Source of the DNA: Diphasiastrum complanatum
Lineage: Eukaryota; Streptophyta; Lycopodiopsida; Lycopodiales; Lycopodiaceae
Reading direction: 5' to 3'
Length of the DNA: 64,000 nt
Assembly (NCBI GenBank): GCA_029204225.1
Contig: MU832125.1
Span: forward strand, 21,960-85,959
The notes beneath the pieces were generated by a model, which was not told where the DNA came from, ran no database searches, and worked only from the letters and a program-made list of their open reading frames with translations. Below, in pieces: positions 24,008 to 36,561 of this stretch (positions are counted from its first letter, which is position 1; each line of letters begins with the position of its first letter). A program made the translations under genes and the position numbers.

Positions 24008-24792
24008 GTTACTATTAACCAAGATGAGCTAGTTCAAGTCATTCTGAATGGCTTGAAAGATGACTATGATAATCTTGTTCAGTCCTTTGCCATTAAGGAG
24101 GAGTTGCCTAATTTAGAAACTCTCCAAGGAATTCTCATTTCTGAAGAAGCTAGGCAAAGTTATAAACTTTCTAGGATGAACAAACTTGAACATGGTGAAA
24201 GTGACAAAGCCTCTTTGTCAAGCACAAGCACAAAGGAAGGAATAAGAACCAGTTTTCTCAAGCATCCAACAAAGACAAAGCCAAGGATTGAGACAAAGAT
24301 GGTGAAGATGATGATTCATCTCATCCTTCTACTTCAAAGACCAAGAAGAAGAAAGTGAAGTGTTTCTTCTGTGGCAAGAAGGGGCACTATGCCTCTAATT
24401 GCTTTAAGAAAAAAAACCAACTCAAGCAAGCAAATCTCTCCAAAGAGATTGAAGAAGATTTTGTTGCAAGTGATGAAGAAGGATCACTCATGGTATCTAG
24501 TTTTTCTTCATCACCTTCCAAGAAAGATGGAGCTTGGTACATAGATAGTGGAGCTTTTTCACATATGTGCTGTTCAAAAGAGTCTTTTGACTCAATTGTA
24601 CCTTACAAAGGACTTAGAGATCTATTTACACTGCAAATAATCATGAGTGCTCTATAGAAGGAATTGGCAACATTCCATTGAAACTTGTTTCTTCTAAAGT
24701 TCTTGCACTTTCTAAGTTCTTTTCATTCCAAAATTTACAAAGAACTTGATTAGTGTGGGAAAGTTGCTTGATAGTGGTTGTGATGTAAAGTT
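24008..24792 (+). pseudogene. Copia C gag and protease region
   Basis: The translation shows gag (INQDELVQVILNGLKDDYDNLVQSFAIKEELPNLETLQ), a zinc knuckle (CFFCGKKGHYASNC), the protease strand (WYIDSGAFSHM) and the start of GAG-pre-integrase (SVGKLLDSGCDVKF-like). The sequence is very close to that of copia A, so A and C belong to one family group although their LTRs differ. The copy is broken. Confidence 0.85.
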
Positions 24793-26046
24793 TGTGAGAG
24801 ATTTCAACTAGTTTAGTCTAGTTTAGTCACATTTTGTTAAATTGTCAATAAGAGGCCAAAACTCATTTTAGACTTAGAGATAAACTTTTTTAAGTTATAT
24901 TAGTTTAAAATACATTGAATAAACACTTTTTTGAAAGTGTGGGAAAGTTGGTAGTCGAGTTTGAGAGAGATTCAAATTTGAACTTTGAGTACATTGAATC
25001 TAGACCCAAAAATAGTAGGGTTTACATTTTGGAGAGAAAGCCGAGTGGCCAAATAGGGTTTGGAAACTCTATAAAAGGATGTAACTCATGTAGAGACACA
25101 TCTTCTCTCTTCTCTCTCTCATTTCATCATTATACATGGTTCTCTTTGGGTTCTACTACTCATTGGTGCACTCTCATGATGTTATCTTGCAATTCCTTGT
25201 GTAAAATGATCATTTATTGTTATTTTAGAATTCACACGTGTGAAATATATTAGGGTACTATAATTGTACAGACAAAAAACATATTTTATGTTTTGGTTCA
25301 TTTTTTATCAGTATCTCTTAGAGTTTGCATCTCATTTTGTATGTAGATGCTGATTTTTCTACATTGGCAGGATTGTTGGTTTGTTCCTTATTGTAACCAA
25401 AGATCGGGGACATGGATGAGATCTTGAATGATCTGAAATCCTTCACATTCAATCAGAGCTCTTGTGTTTCAGGTTAGGAAAGGATCAGCCATCTTTAGCA
25501 AGGATTTGGAGGAGTAACCAATGCTAGAGCATGCTAGATTGATTTCTACTCAAAAATCAGCATTTTTGCATGTGTAGAATTGATCTTTTGTAGGTCAAAA
25601 CTCAATATAGGGCTATATACTTGATCAATTCTGATTTCAAACTTGGTTTACTAGAACTAGATGACTTTTGATGCATTAGTAAGGTCTCATTGGAGGCTAC
25701 AAGAAGATATATCAAATTTCTAGAAATTGCATGTAGAATTTGAGATATTCAATTTTTTGTGATTTTGTCAAAAATCTAATTTGATTGGATCTCTAGATAG
25801 TGAGGTTACTGAACTTCATTTGAGTGTGTTTCAATCTTAGGAAGTGGCAAGAATCATTAGATTGAGGATAGATCATAGGTTGATCAAGATTTCACTATTC
25901 TATGTGTTAATTTTCTAGTTAGAAGTGCTAGAAGAGATTTGAGAGGTTCCATATCTTTGTGTATCTTCTTGAGTTCATTTTTTCACATTCAAGAGAGTGC
26001 TTTGTGCATTGGAACAAGTTAAAAGATAAGATCAGGTCACTTCAAC

Positions 26047-27960
26047 ATGGCTACAAGTGGAGACTTTATGTTGAGCAATGATAAGCTTACCTCAATCAAC
26101 TATTCTACTTGGAAGGTGAGGATGGAGTCCTTATTGGAGATGAATGAGTTGATGGAGATTGTTGCAGGTGTGGAGGAGAGGCCTCAAGCACCTCAAGATC
26201 AAGTAAGGTATGACAAGAGAGCAAAGAAAGCTCTACACATGATTAAGATGAATGTTACCAATGAACTTCTCAAGGAGATTGGTAAGTGCACATCATCTTT
26301 GGAGGCTTGGGAAGCTTTGAAGAAGCTTTATGAATCCAAGTCTACATCAAGAGTGCTTATCTTATGAGGCAAATCTTTCAAAGTTTTCAAAAAAAGGAAG
26401 AGAGTACTCATGCTTTTGTTTTGAGGGTTAATGCATTCAATGATGAGTTAGCATATATTGATGAAAGCATTAAGAAGGTAGAACTTGTTCAAGTTATACT
26501 TAATGGCTTGTTGGATGATCATGCTAATATTGTTCAAAATTTTGCTATTCAAAAGACTTTGACAAGTATTGTGGATTTGCAAGAGATCTTGGTGAATGAG
26601 GAGTATAGGCTTCAATCAAGAGGAGATGGATCTACATCGACATCTCAATATGAAGAGGAGGCTATGTTGATCAAAGGCAAGTTCAAGGGCAAATGCAAAG
26701 GCAAGTGGTCTAAAGGGAAAGATCAAGGTGAGACTTCTTCTTTTGGCAAAAAGAAAGATAAGTCTAAGTTGAAATGCTTTTATTTTGGAATCAAAGGGCA
26801 TTTTTCTAATGAATGTTTGAAGAAGCAAAGAGATGAAGGTAGCAAGCAAATCACCTCTACTACTAATGATGAGGATCTAGGTGGTGGTGATTCTCTTTTG
26901 ATGTGCAAGTCCAATATCAAGTGAAGGTGACAAAGATTCATGGTGGATTGATAGTGGAGCTAGTTCACACATGACTAGTCACAAGGAGTTCTTTAATTCT
27001 TTGGTCACTTATGATGGAGCCAAGAAAGCAATTCACATGGCCAATGGTGGTGAGTGTGTGATTGAAGGTACTGGTTCAATTCCTATTTGTCTCTCTACCA
27101 ATAGAAAAACAAGACTTGATGGCGTTCTTTACATTCCTTCACTTTCAAAGAATTTGCTAAGTGTTGGTCAAATGATAGAGAAAGGATACATGGTAAAGTT
27201 TGGTGGTGATGCCTGTTTCATTACAAAGGAAGAAATCTTGGTTGCTAGGGGCAATAGACAAGGTAGACTTTTCAAGCTTGATGTTTTTGTTATGGCTAAC
27301 AAAGAGGATGGAATGGATAAGGAGATTGGTCTCAACTTTCCAAAGTTACCTTTTAGCATCAATAAGATTGGTGGATCTTATGCAAAGTCTAACAAGCTTC
27401 CTTATGCTAGATCTAGGTCAAAATCTAATATTCTTCTTGGAGATGTTCATCTTTGTGCTAACTTGGCTAGTCTTGAGGATAATGATGGTGTTTCAATGGT
27501 TCTTTATGGCAAGTGCAAGCATGCAAAAGGTAAGGAAAGAGCTAACTTCATCAATGGAGGTGAAGGTTCTTCCTTGGAAAAGATTGTTGTTAATGATTTC
27601 TTTGATCATATGGAAAAGGATGTTGCTAGGTGCATGCATGAAGAAGGTGATTCTTCTACATTCTTTTGTTATGATTCCAAGAAAGTCATTTTTCCAGGGA
27701 GTCACATGCTTCATAAAGAGAGTAGATCAAATGGTTCTATCAAGAGACTTGGTGAGGGAGATAGTCACAAGTCAAGGAGAAGAGAAGTATGTGAAGAGTT
27801 CAAAGTAGGATGTACTTTGAATGATGTCATTGTGAATGATAGTGAGGAAGAACCATTATTATATGAGTCATTACCTAAAACATTGAGTAGAAGTTCTTGT
27901 TTGAAAAAAGAGAGTACTTCAATCATCCTTATGTTGAAGGTACTAATCATTTTTCTCATG
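26047..27960 (+). pseudogene. Copia D gag-protease-pre-integrase region
   Basis: Gag starts at 26047 (MATSGDFMLSNDKLTSINYSTWKVRMESLLEMNELMEIV), about 780 bases after the LTR. UBN2 motifs follow (EAWEALKKLYESKSTSRVL, VELVQVILNGL), then a basic GKCKGKWSKGKD run and a knuckle-like CFYFGIKGHFSNEC. Next is the protease (WWIDSGASSHM) and pre-integrase (RLDGVLYIPSLSKNLLSVGQMIEKGYMVKF). The ~346-codon frame at 26971-28011 runs on into sequence I do not recognise. The region is broken in a few places. Confidence 0.8.
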
Positions 27961-27980
27961 GCTTCTAATGTCTTTGAGGT

Positions 27981-28087
27981 TAGGGTTTGGAAACTCTATA
28001 AACGGATGTAACTCGTGGAGAGACACACCTTCTCTCTTCTCTCTCTCATTTCATCATTATACATGGTTCTCTTTGAGTTCTACTACT
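27981..28087 (+). repeat. Copia D LTR fragment (second copy)
   Basis: About 107 bases matching the promoter-proximal part of D's left LTR at roughly 94%, including the TATA-like CTCTATAAACGG and the start-site region. Confidence 0.85.
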
Positions 28088-28089
28088 TT

Positions 28090-29633
28090 ATTTCACATGA
28101 GGAGCCAAAGGATGTATATGATGCACTCAATTTGAAGGAATGGTTTCTTGCCATGAAGGAGGAATATGATGCTTTGATAGCCAGTAAGACATGGGAGCTT
28201 GTGGATCTTCCATCCAACAAGCACACCATTGGTTGCAAGTGGGTTTTTCAAGTCAAGTATAATCAAGATGGCACAATCAACAAGTACAAGGCTAGGCTTT
28301 GTGCAAAGGGTTTTGTTCAAGTTTATGGACTTGATTATGAGGAGACTTTCGCTCCAGTTGCAAAGATGGTATCAATTAGAATCATAATTTCTATTGCTTG
28401 TTTTTTTCAATTGGCAAGTTCTTCAATCAGATGTCTCTAATGCATTTTTAAATGGATATCTAGAAGAAAAGATTCATATGGATCAGCCTATTGGGTTCAT
28501 CCATGACAAAGACAAGGTTTGCTTGCTCTTCAAAAGTCTATATGGACTAAAGCAAGCTCCAAGGTCACTAGATTTCTTGACTTAACACCTTTCTTGAGTC
28601 ACTAGGATTAAATCTTAGTAACTATGATCCTTCCTTGTATGTCAAGTTTTTTGATAAAGATATTGTCATCCTTCTTATTTATGTTGATGATATCATTATA
28701 ACAGGAAGTTGTATCAAGTTAGTTGAGGAAACCAAGATTGCACTTGGAAAAGAGTTCAAGATGCAAGATCTTGGAAAAATACACTACATATTAGGATTAG
28801 AGATTGACTTTCTTAAAGATAAAGCTTTTGTATGTCAATCCAAGTATGCTCTTTCAATGTTAAAAAAGTTCAATATGTTAGACTGTAAGAGTATAGAAAC
28901 TCCTATGGAGGAAAATGTAAAAGACCCTAATAAAGGTGATGTAAGATCCTTCATGGACATCACTCTTTTTAGGAGTCTCCTTAATTTGACATAAGTTTTA
29001 GTGTTCATAAGTTGAGCCAGGCTATGCAAAATCCTACTATACATCATTGGAAAATGGCCAAGAGAGTACTTAGATACATATCTTCAACTTTTGATTATGG
29101 TTTATTGTATAGAAGTGAAGATCTTTCTATAGTTGGTTATTTTGACTCGGATTTTGCAAGTGATAGAGCAGATAAAAAATCTACAAGTGCTTATGTCATA
29201 TATCTTGGAGGAAACTTGATATCGTGGTTTTCCAAAAAGCAAGATACTGTATCACTCTCATCTTGTGAAGCTGAGTATAAGGCACTCACTACAACAACAA
29301 AGGAAGTGCTTTGGATCAAGAGGCTGCTAGTGGAGCTAAAGATAATCATGGAAGATGATCTACCTATAATCATGTGTGACAACATTTCAGCTCAAGCCCT
29401 TGCCAACAATTCGATATTCCATGCAAGAGCAAACACATCGAGGTTGCACATCACTTCGTGAGAGAGAAACTCATTGGAGGGGAAATCTACTTGGAGCACA
29501 TCGACACATCATCTTGTATTGCATATATGTTCACCAAACCTTTGAGCAAGAGCTCCTTCATCAAGCATAGAGCCAATCTTGGAGTAATACCAAGATCCAT
29601 GTTCAAGACAATATAGATTGTTTTTAGGAGGAG
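28090..29633 (+). pseudogene. Copia C reverse transcriptase and RNase H
   Basis: The RT region shows [88 protein letters not shown] and the catalytic LLIYVDDIIITGS. RNase H follows with GYFDSDFASDRADKKSTSAYVIYLGGNLISWFSKKQDTVSLSSCEAEYKAL and the closing IFHARANTS region. The purine tract lies at 29625-29633. RT copies the element RNA into DNA and RNase H removes the RNA. The copy is broken in a few places. Confidence 0.9.
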
Positions 29634-30092
29634 TGTTGAAATTGAAAAATAATCCATCTTGACTTTAGGCTTGCTACAAATATTGTACCATGCAAGTATG
29701 TTGTTCCATAAGTGCAAATGCCAAATTTGGCCTAGATAGAAGTCGAGCTATATGGATTTGTCATATCTAGTTTGATGATTACAACTTGCATATAGATTGT
29801 AGACTTAGAAATAGCAAAAATATGCTTGTAGAAACTCGTGGCATTTCACATGCATTAACTGTAAGTGATCCATAGTAACATGCAAGGCATGCTCAAAGTG
29901 AAATGGACACATGCATAATGATTTGTACAATTCTAGTTAGAACTAGGACACTTGGTAAAAGTAGGTAGAGATACATGCATAAGATGTGACAAATGTCACA
30001 TAGACTCTAGTTTTCACTTTAGATGTCATTGAAAGGTGGATGAATGTGGTTCTACCTCAAGCTACCTCAAGCTCCATAAATATGTGTAGCCA
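29634..30092 (+). repeat. Copia C 3' LTR, partial
   Basis: Begins TGTTGAAATTGAAAAATAATCC right after GGAGGAG and matches 23389-23846. Similarity stops at GTAGCCA (30092). Confidence 0.9.
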
Positions 30093-30149
30093 GTAGATCT
30101 AACCATTATGACGGCTGATATTAAGATAAATGTTATGTTTCCAGGTTCG

Positions 30150-30370
30150 AATAATTTCTGTTTATGAATTGTTCATGACAGTTTATCTCTTCGTCTTAGC
30201 TTCGTGTTTTGTGAATTGTTCGTAAACTTTGTCTTTTTGCGACATTGTCGTGTTTCACAAATTGTTCACGACAGTTGACAGTTTTGAGCTTGAAGAAGAA
30301 TAAAAAATATTTCATGAATTGTTCATAACATGTGAGTCTTAAGCAAGATAAATTTCGCGAATCGGTCGAG
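30150..30370. repeat. Degenerate repeat around GAATTGTTCATGACAG
   Basis: The block TGAATTGTTCRTGACAG or a close variant appears near 30158, 30211, 30258 and 30313, spaced 47-55 bases apart. The intervening sequence is poorly conserved. Confidence 0.6.
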
Positions 30371-30559
30371 GTTGATCACAAATAGAAATGTTTTGAGTTC
30401 AAGTTCATTTCTCATCCTTTGTCAAGTAAACTATGCACTTTGTTAGAATGAGTACAATCTACCTTTTTATAATGCCATTTCCTTTTTTCCAATGATAGTT
30501 GCTCTACTTATGGCTTATGACAAGACGCTACAATTCTCATTGTTGCTCCTCTTATATTA

Positions 30560-31060
30560 GAATTTATTCAAATGCAAGTAATCTCACCTTAGAGGCTATT
30601 TCATGCATATATGTTTGATAGCCTTCACAAACACCACTAGTTGTTGTTTGTACGAGTCCCACATCTTGAATTTCCTTACCCACTACATGGATCTCATCTT
30701 GCAATTGCTTGATACGAGTGAGAAATGCATCAACTATCTCACTTTTGTCCAACTAATATGCTAGTCAACTTAGTGCACAAAAACAAAATGTGAGAAGAAT
30801 TCATAGTCTCATACTATGGCTGAAGTGAATCCCATGGCTTGTTTGGGTGTCATTGCTTCAAATATGTGATTATGGCATGGTCGTTGACTACTAGATTGAT
30901 GATTGTGGGTGCTTGTTTTACATGCTTTTCAAAGGCACGAATAGTCTACTTCCATCAACGTTTTACCAATTAGTATAATATTTATCCATATCTCCAAACA
31001 CCATAGTTGGAGATGTCATCCAACTTGCTTGCCTCTTCAAACATGCATTCGCCCATATTT
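30560..31060 (-). mobile_element. Ty1/copia gag relic
   Basis: Minus-strand translation gives a UBN2-like gag: AFEKHVKQAPTIINLVVNDHAIITYL, then DAFLTRIKQLQDEIHVVGKEIQDVGLVQTTTSGVCEGYQTYMHEIASKVRLLAFE. Orientation and order would fit the upstream gag of copia B, now displaced by copia C, but this is inference. It is broken. Confidence 0.65.
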
Positions 31061-32815
31061 GCCATATTGGAATGATTTTGACACTTATTGTAGCTTAAAA
31101 GCTTGATGTAGAGTGTAATTCTAATGCATATCTTCAAGAATAATAACCTTCACAGAATGATACCACTTTTTCCCTTTGCCATAATTGGTGTAGATCATCC
31201 AATGGGTCTCCAAATCTCGCTATTTTGGGTTTGGTGCATCATTGACTTCCTAAGCACTACAAAGGTGAATTCATTTTAATATGAAATGAGTTATCTAATC
31301 CAAAGTTTTGTACTTGGCAAGGTACAGTCTATACTTGGGTATAGAATGTACTTGGCAAGGTACAGTTTGTACCACCATTCATTTGAGAACAATTGGAGCC
31401 AATATTCTCCTAAAACTAGAGATGGCCCAAATTGTCTAGCATTTGAAATAGAACTTTAAACTAAATAGAATTTCTTTCAATTCGAATTTCAAGACCGTTC
31501 ACACGTTCTTTTCTTTTCTTGAAATTTTTTTAGGACTTTGCACTTCAAAACTTCAAATTTTCAAAAACATCATTTCACAAGGGAGTTTCATTTTGAGATT
31601 GTAGACCCCTTCATTGGAAGTTTGTTTCACCCTTCATGGAAGGTCTCCTTCCTCCCTAGCTTTTGACCTACAACTTGTAGATTTCATACTTGTACTTTTC
31701 TTGGATTTTTCAAAAAAACATTACAAAGATTATTGAAGAAATATTTATAAACTCTCTTGCAAATCTTGCCTAATTTTTGGTAAAACAGAATGCCATACCC
31801 TTCCTAGCACCTAATAGCTCCACTAATAGCCTACAAATCCTTGATTTAGCACATCCTTTCGTGCGAAAGTACTTGCATTTGTGGGTTGAAAAATCTTCAA
31901 AGGAACCTTTGGAGTCTGATTAAAACTCACCCCTATTTTTTTTTAACAATTGTGCTAGAATTTGAGACAAATTGCATCCAAATAGACTCTACTACCAAAA
32001 ATTATTTACCATTTGCCAAGTCTTTTTGATGCCAATTGATGCCTCTAAAAATAGCACTTGTAGGCTATCCAAAAACTTAGTTTTGCACTTCATGTAGGCT
32101 GAGAGAATTATCAACTACATATGTGGTTGCTTTGAATTGCTTCTCCACAACTCACACTAGTCCATAAGCAACAATTTTCCTATGGCTTTGCACCCTTAAA
32201 TACACATCAAGGTTTTGATAGTAGATGATAGAACTGACCAAGGTTCTCTAGCAACCAAAAACTCACAATAGTTAAGTTGTTCTATTAACTTCAAAGTGTG
32301 AGTTAATAGAAAGTCGCATTGTAGGCAACTTATGCATGGACATGGGTTGCCATTGTGTGACACATGCCGCATCTCCAAAATGCCTCAATGATGCAGGCTA
32401 ACATACTGAAATGCAATAATTGGGACTTTTATTTCTAGCAACTAAGTTGTTTGAAAATCAATACCTTTTGGATAAGCAATGATAGCTACAAAGTCATTTA
32501 GTTATTGAAGTCTAGAATATGCACTTTCTCATATGACTTTCTTCATTCTTTTTGCAATAATTTTTTGGAGATTCAAGGGAATTGTCATTTTATTTCCCCC
32601 TCAAGGGTATGAATGAAAAGAAGGATAGAAGGCACAATTATACAAGTCATATCTAGAATGGAGTATAAAGTACATGGATGGTTGAGATTGGAAACCTCCT
32701 ATTTTATGGGACATGTGTTTTTCCTCCTTAGCCATGTTTCCAAATTCAAAATTTTCTCTACAAATTGGTACCCCACTCTATGTCTATAATCCAAGTGGAT
32801 CTTTCTTCATAATCA

Positions 32816-32818
<3 letters not shown>
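31061..32818. other. AT-rich non-coding stretch
   Basis: No gene supported. A short direct repeat (GTACTTGGCAAGGTACAGT at about 31312 and 31349, 37 bases apart) and several A/T runs are present. Nothing else stands out. Confidence 0.4.

Positions 32819-32846
<28 letters not shown>
32819..32846. repeat. (GT)n microsatellite
   Basis: About 14 perfect GT units. Confidence 0.95.
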
Positions 32847-32909
32847 CATCAATAAGAAATTTGTACTCTTCGTTTGGCTCAATGTTGATTTCAATGGCTA
32901 TTCAAAATT

Positions 32910-33960
32910 AGAGTAATCTTATTGGCTAAGGAGTTATGGGAAGTCATAGAAAGAATGAAGGAAAAACATTTAATAGATCAGCAAGCACTTATCAAGTGAA
33001 AAATAAAGGATGGACAAGCTTTGCTTTACCAATCTTGAACATTCAAGATTCATTGCTTAGTCATGTAAACAAAGCCCAAATTTCCAAAGAGGCATGGGAT
33101 AATTTGAACACTTTTTATGATGTTAGAGATGTTTATTAAAATATTCACACGTAAGAAAATTTTCTCACTATGAATGTTAGAAAATAAATTGATGACTAAT
33201 CATCTCAACAAATTCAAAAATTTGCTTGAACAAATGGCTACAATAGGCTCTACAATTCAAGAGTCAAATGCATAACGACCTTATTGTCAAGCTTATCTGC
33301 TTCATACAAAAGCTGGGTAATGATTGTGTCTACACAAGCAAAAATAGCTCTTTCAAGATTTATAACAATGCTTTAAAAAAAAGGGGCAAGGAGAAGAGAT
33401 TTAACAACCAATACCAGTACAAACACTCAAGCCTTATTCTCAAAGAAATGTGTCAAGAAGCAGAACAAGAAGAAGACTCAAAAGAAAAACCATCAGAATC
33501 AACAATGAATGAATAGCAAGCATCATCCACAAAGACCAAGAAGTTTTGCAAATACTACAAGTTTTATAATCCTAAATATTAACCATGATATTTAGGATTG
33601 TAGAACTACGAGAAACAATAGTAGAAGCATGTAGATCAATAGCAAGTGAATATCGTAGAGGCAACAAAAGCAACAAAGATTGAGGATGATCAATTTGCCT
33701 TCATGGCAAAATCAAGCAGAGCAACTAAAAAAAAAAACAATGGTACCTAGACTATAGAGCTACATAGTACATGACCTTTCATAGGGAGTGGTTCCAGCAA
33801 TATCAATAGAATGTCACCACAAATATGTGCATCTAGGTGATAACAATGCTCACCGTATCATCGATAAAGGTACCATGAAATTCCATGTTTAAAATGAAAA
33901 AGTAAAGTCCAATTTAATGTACTACAACAAGACTACATACAAGGTAACACACATTTATTT
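32910..33960 (+). mobile_element. Ty1/copia relic: gag to protease
   Basis: The translation shows gag motifs (LNIQDSLLSHVNKAQISKEAWDNLNTFYDVRDVY), then at 33660-33800 a run like QFAFMAKSSRATKKKNN followed by a WYLD...protease-like strand. The order is gag then protease as in copia. It is very decayed and broken in many places. Confidence 0.65.
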
Positions 33961-34798
33961 TATGTAGTAGTCTTATTCATACCTTTATAGTGTGGATATA
34001 CATGATTACTCCCATCTCTTTTGTTCTTTAAACTAACCATTGCACCTCATGGTGACTTGTTGGGTGTGATAGGTCTTGTTTTCAAATATCTAAAAAATGG
34101 ATCAATAAAAAGCTAAAACAATGATGATTAAAACAAGAATATGAAGCTCATCATAGCACCTTGCCAAAAGGTTTACTAGATTATTTAAAATGTTAAGTGA
34201 AATAAAGTCAAAGATGACTTTAGTTTCCTAGAATGAGAGGAGGTGTCATCCAAATTTTTACCAAGAGATGAAACCAATACTTGGAAGTGTACTACTTTAT
34301 CAAGACCCTTATAGTTGAACTTAAGGATGGTTAGTGACAAGTCCCTTTGCCTGGCCCTTTGACTTGCCGCCCAATTTTCAAATTTTGGGTTGTGAGTTGA
34401 TGGGCAATGGACCACCCCCCCTTTCAGACTTGGTTGGCAAGTGTTAAGCAAGTGCTAAGCAAGTGCTAAATGAAGGGCCTCAATCTCATTGGGCAGTTTG
34501 TACAATCTGATTGGTCCATTTGTGTGACGTTGCCTATGACAACTCAACAAGCCGGGCAATGTCCCCAGGCCCAAAAGATGGGTTTGAGTTGTTCCTACAT
34601 GGAGCTCATGCCACTTCATTTGTCACATGATGACAACTCAAGTTAAGTCTAAAAGGGGAGGAGACCCATTATTACTCCTCAATGCAAATAATTCATTTCA
34701 AATTTGGGACTTGCCAAGCACTAATGTGTGAAAGCTAGACAAGAACCCACACAAAATATGTGAATGCTACACTTATCACAATTGGTCATATAAAATAA
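33961..34798. other. Non-coding stretch
   Basis: An 88-codon minus-strand frame at 34185-34451 has no recognisable domain. Small repeats such as AGCAAGTGCTAA (about 34446 and 34457) occur. No gene is supported. Confidence 0.4.
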
Positions 34799-34905
34799 TG
34801 CACTCTTTTGGTTTCATATGGAGGAGGTTAGATTGGATCCCTCTTAAATATTGCACCCTTTTGGTTTCATATGGAGGAGGTTAGATTGGATCCCTCTTCG
34901 TCTTC
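34799..34905. repeat. Tandem duplication, 53-bp unit, two copies
   Basis: CACTCTTTTGGTTTCATATG at 34801 recurs at 34854 (CACCC...), continuing through GATTGGATCCCTCTT. It directly abuts the acceptor side of the candidate exon at 34918. Confidence 0.85.
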
Positions 34906-34917
34906 ACCAAATTTCAG

Positions 34918-35175
34918 TTGGATGTTGTTGAAGAATGTGAATTTATTGAAATCGTTGATCGAGAAATCATGGCTACAGAAACTGCCATCTCCAAAGAAAA
35001 AATAAGCTTATCTAAAACAGAGAAGGAAACACATGCCAAACAAACCATCGGGAAGGCGGACGGCTTGAAGGATTTGCAGAAAAGGAGCAAGAAAGAATGC
35101 CCAAAAGAGTCAGACCCAAGGGGAGCAACGGATTCGGATACAACCAGCGTCGTGGATCATCATCCAAAAGATGAG
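34918..35175 (+). CDS. Candidate host exon A, hydrophilic product
   Basis: The segment is bordered by an acceptor (ATTTCAG at 34911-34917) and a donor (GAG|GTATAG at 35175/35176) and is open for exactly 86 codons, phase 0 at both ends. The peptide begins LDVVEECEFIEIVDREIMATE, has many lysines and glutamates in the middle and ends HHPKDE. It has no transposon signature and is less AT-rich than its surroundings. Its outgoing phase fits exon B at 39309. I do not recognise the family. The charged, helix-favouring composition suggests a nuclear or cytoskeletal scaffold-type protein, which is a guess. A chance open frame is possible. Confidence 0.45.
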
Positions 35176-36033
35176 GTATAGGCAATTCAGTTTCTTGTTG
35201 ATCCCGTGGCCTTATGGCTGAGAGTGCTAAAGGAAATTTTCTTGCACGATCATTGATGAATGCTTTTCTTTACGCATCACCATATGCGACTAAAAATCTT
35301 TGCTGCCTTAGGAGACTTGTTGATACCTTCCTCTCTTCTCGGGTCTCAAAGTAGGGCGAGACAAACTAGGAGCATGGATCACTTTTATGTGTATGGTATG
35401 AGTAGGTATCCGTCACCAGGGTGACAGATATAGGACATACCCGTATTTTATGAGGAGCCCCCTATAGGAGACGCATCATATGGTTACATCCCGTATAATC
35501 ACTCCTTTGAGCTTAGACTGTGAACTAATCAAGAAGCTAACGTTCAAGTCATTTGATGCCATGATCGTATGCCATGAAAGCTTGAAATAAATGTCGCCAT
35601 GCAGCAGGAAATGCCTGGTCATCAACCATAATTAGTAAGCAATCCGGAGCTACGGATCAGCATCATCATTGCTTTATCGCTTGCAATGACTGACGCTGAC
35701 TCCTAGCTTTCGAGCTTATTGATACTTTATACATAGCTGCAAACTGGTTAGTAATTTCAGTTTTGCCACAGGGAGATACTGGTTATTTCAAGCAATAGCT
35801 ACAAATTGGTCAGTATTTTTGGTTTTGCTACGGACACTTTTACTTATGGGAGATGGCTAAGCCAATTTCATGATAAGATGACTCAATGGAAAGGTCATTG
35901 GAAAATCTATTTGCTTATGTAAATTATGAGTGATGCTACCCAAAATGATAAATTAAACTCAATCTCTCTCTACATGGGGACCACCTATTACTCTCTGCAC
36001 CTTTTTTCCCTAGAGTGGGACTACACATGAGCT
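35176..36033. other. Non-coding, candidate intron
   Basis: A 46-codon reading from an ATG near 35211 looks gene-like but has no supporting splice sites. No domain is seen. A duplicated phrase (ACTGGTTAGTAATTTCAGTTTTGC and ATTGGTCAGTATTTTTGGTTTTGC) lies near 35745-35827. Confidence 0.35.
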
Positions 36034-36054
36034 ATCTCTCTCTCTCTCTCTCTC
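36034..36054. repeat. (CT)n microsatellite
   Basis: About ten CT units. Confidence 0.95.
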
Positions 36055-36159
36055 ATGACAACATCGATTTGACTGGTTTCCATTTCTTTGATGTAGTGTT
36101 TGGTCTTATATGCCTTTATGGCATGGAAAAGACGTTAAATAAAGCTCCCTTTCTCCCTT

Positions 36160-36160
<1 letters not shown>

Positions 36161-36204
<44 letters not shown>
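36161..36204. repeat. (CT)n microsatellite
   Basis: About 22 CT units. Confidence 0.95.
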
Positions 36205-36207
<3 letters not shown>

Positions 36208-36359
36208 CCACATGCATTCTCCTACATTTGGGATGCACCCCAGGATGGGTCTCAAATTTGGAAAGTACAAGCTTATCAAACACATGCATTTTTAAATGTT
36301 AGAATCAGGTGACCAAAACACACCAAACACAATGTGTGACAGTCCAGCGTGGCAATCCA

Positions 36360-36447
36360 TGCAATCATCTTCTTGGCATGTACCGCTCCACTTTCATGTT
36401 ACAGCCTACGTTGGCTATCAATGATGCAACTTTTTCAGCACACGTTG

Positions 36448-36511
<64 letters not shown>

Positions 36512-36561
36512 GTGCGCTCTCTTAAGTTTCCTATAGGCGCCCCCTCTTTCCATACCCAGCA
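36360..36561 (+). repeat. Left terminal repeat of the gag-only element, with a (CT)n tract
   Basis: Contains about 30 CT units at 36449-36509 flanked by CACACGTTGTC and TGCGTGCGCTCTC. Apart from the tract it matches the right repeat at roughly 94%. Confidence 0.8.

Larger units (their letters stand above)
24793..28087 (+). mobile_element. Copia D: gag-protease element inserted in copia C
   Basis: An LTR starts at 24793 (TGTGAGAGATTTC), with a TATA box (CTATAAAAGGA) near 25070 and an end near 25270. A long leader is followed by gag at 26047. Part of the same LTR (TAGGGTTTGGAAACTCTATAA to TTCTACTACT) recurs at 27981-28087, matching about 25054-25160, and marks the right side. After it copia C pol resumes. 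I find no RT within D, so it appears non-autonomous. Confidence 0.75.
23389..30092 (+). mobile_element. Copia C: LTR retrotransposon, itself carrying copia D
   Basis: The 5' LTR starts at 23389 (TGTTGAGATTG). Gag resumes by 24008 and reaches the protease at about 24540. Copia D occupies 24793-28087. RT and RNase H lie at 28090-29620. A purine-rich TAGGAGGAG directly precedes the 3' LTR at 29634. The two LTR copies match to about 97% by eye over their shared ~455 bases. No clear target repeat is seen, because B sequence does not obviously resume right of 30092. It is broken in several places. Confidence 0.85.

Noticed and set aside
35211-35352. A 46-codon reading starting MAESAKGNFLARSLMNAFLYAS
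   Set aside because: Looks protein-like, but its upstream border does not fit the donor at 35175 and it clashes with the phase-consistent exon A to exon B model.
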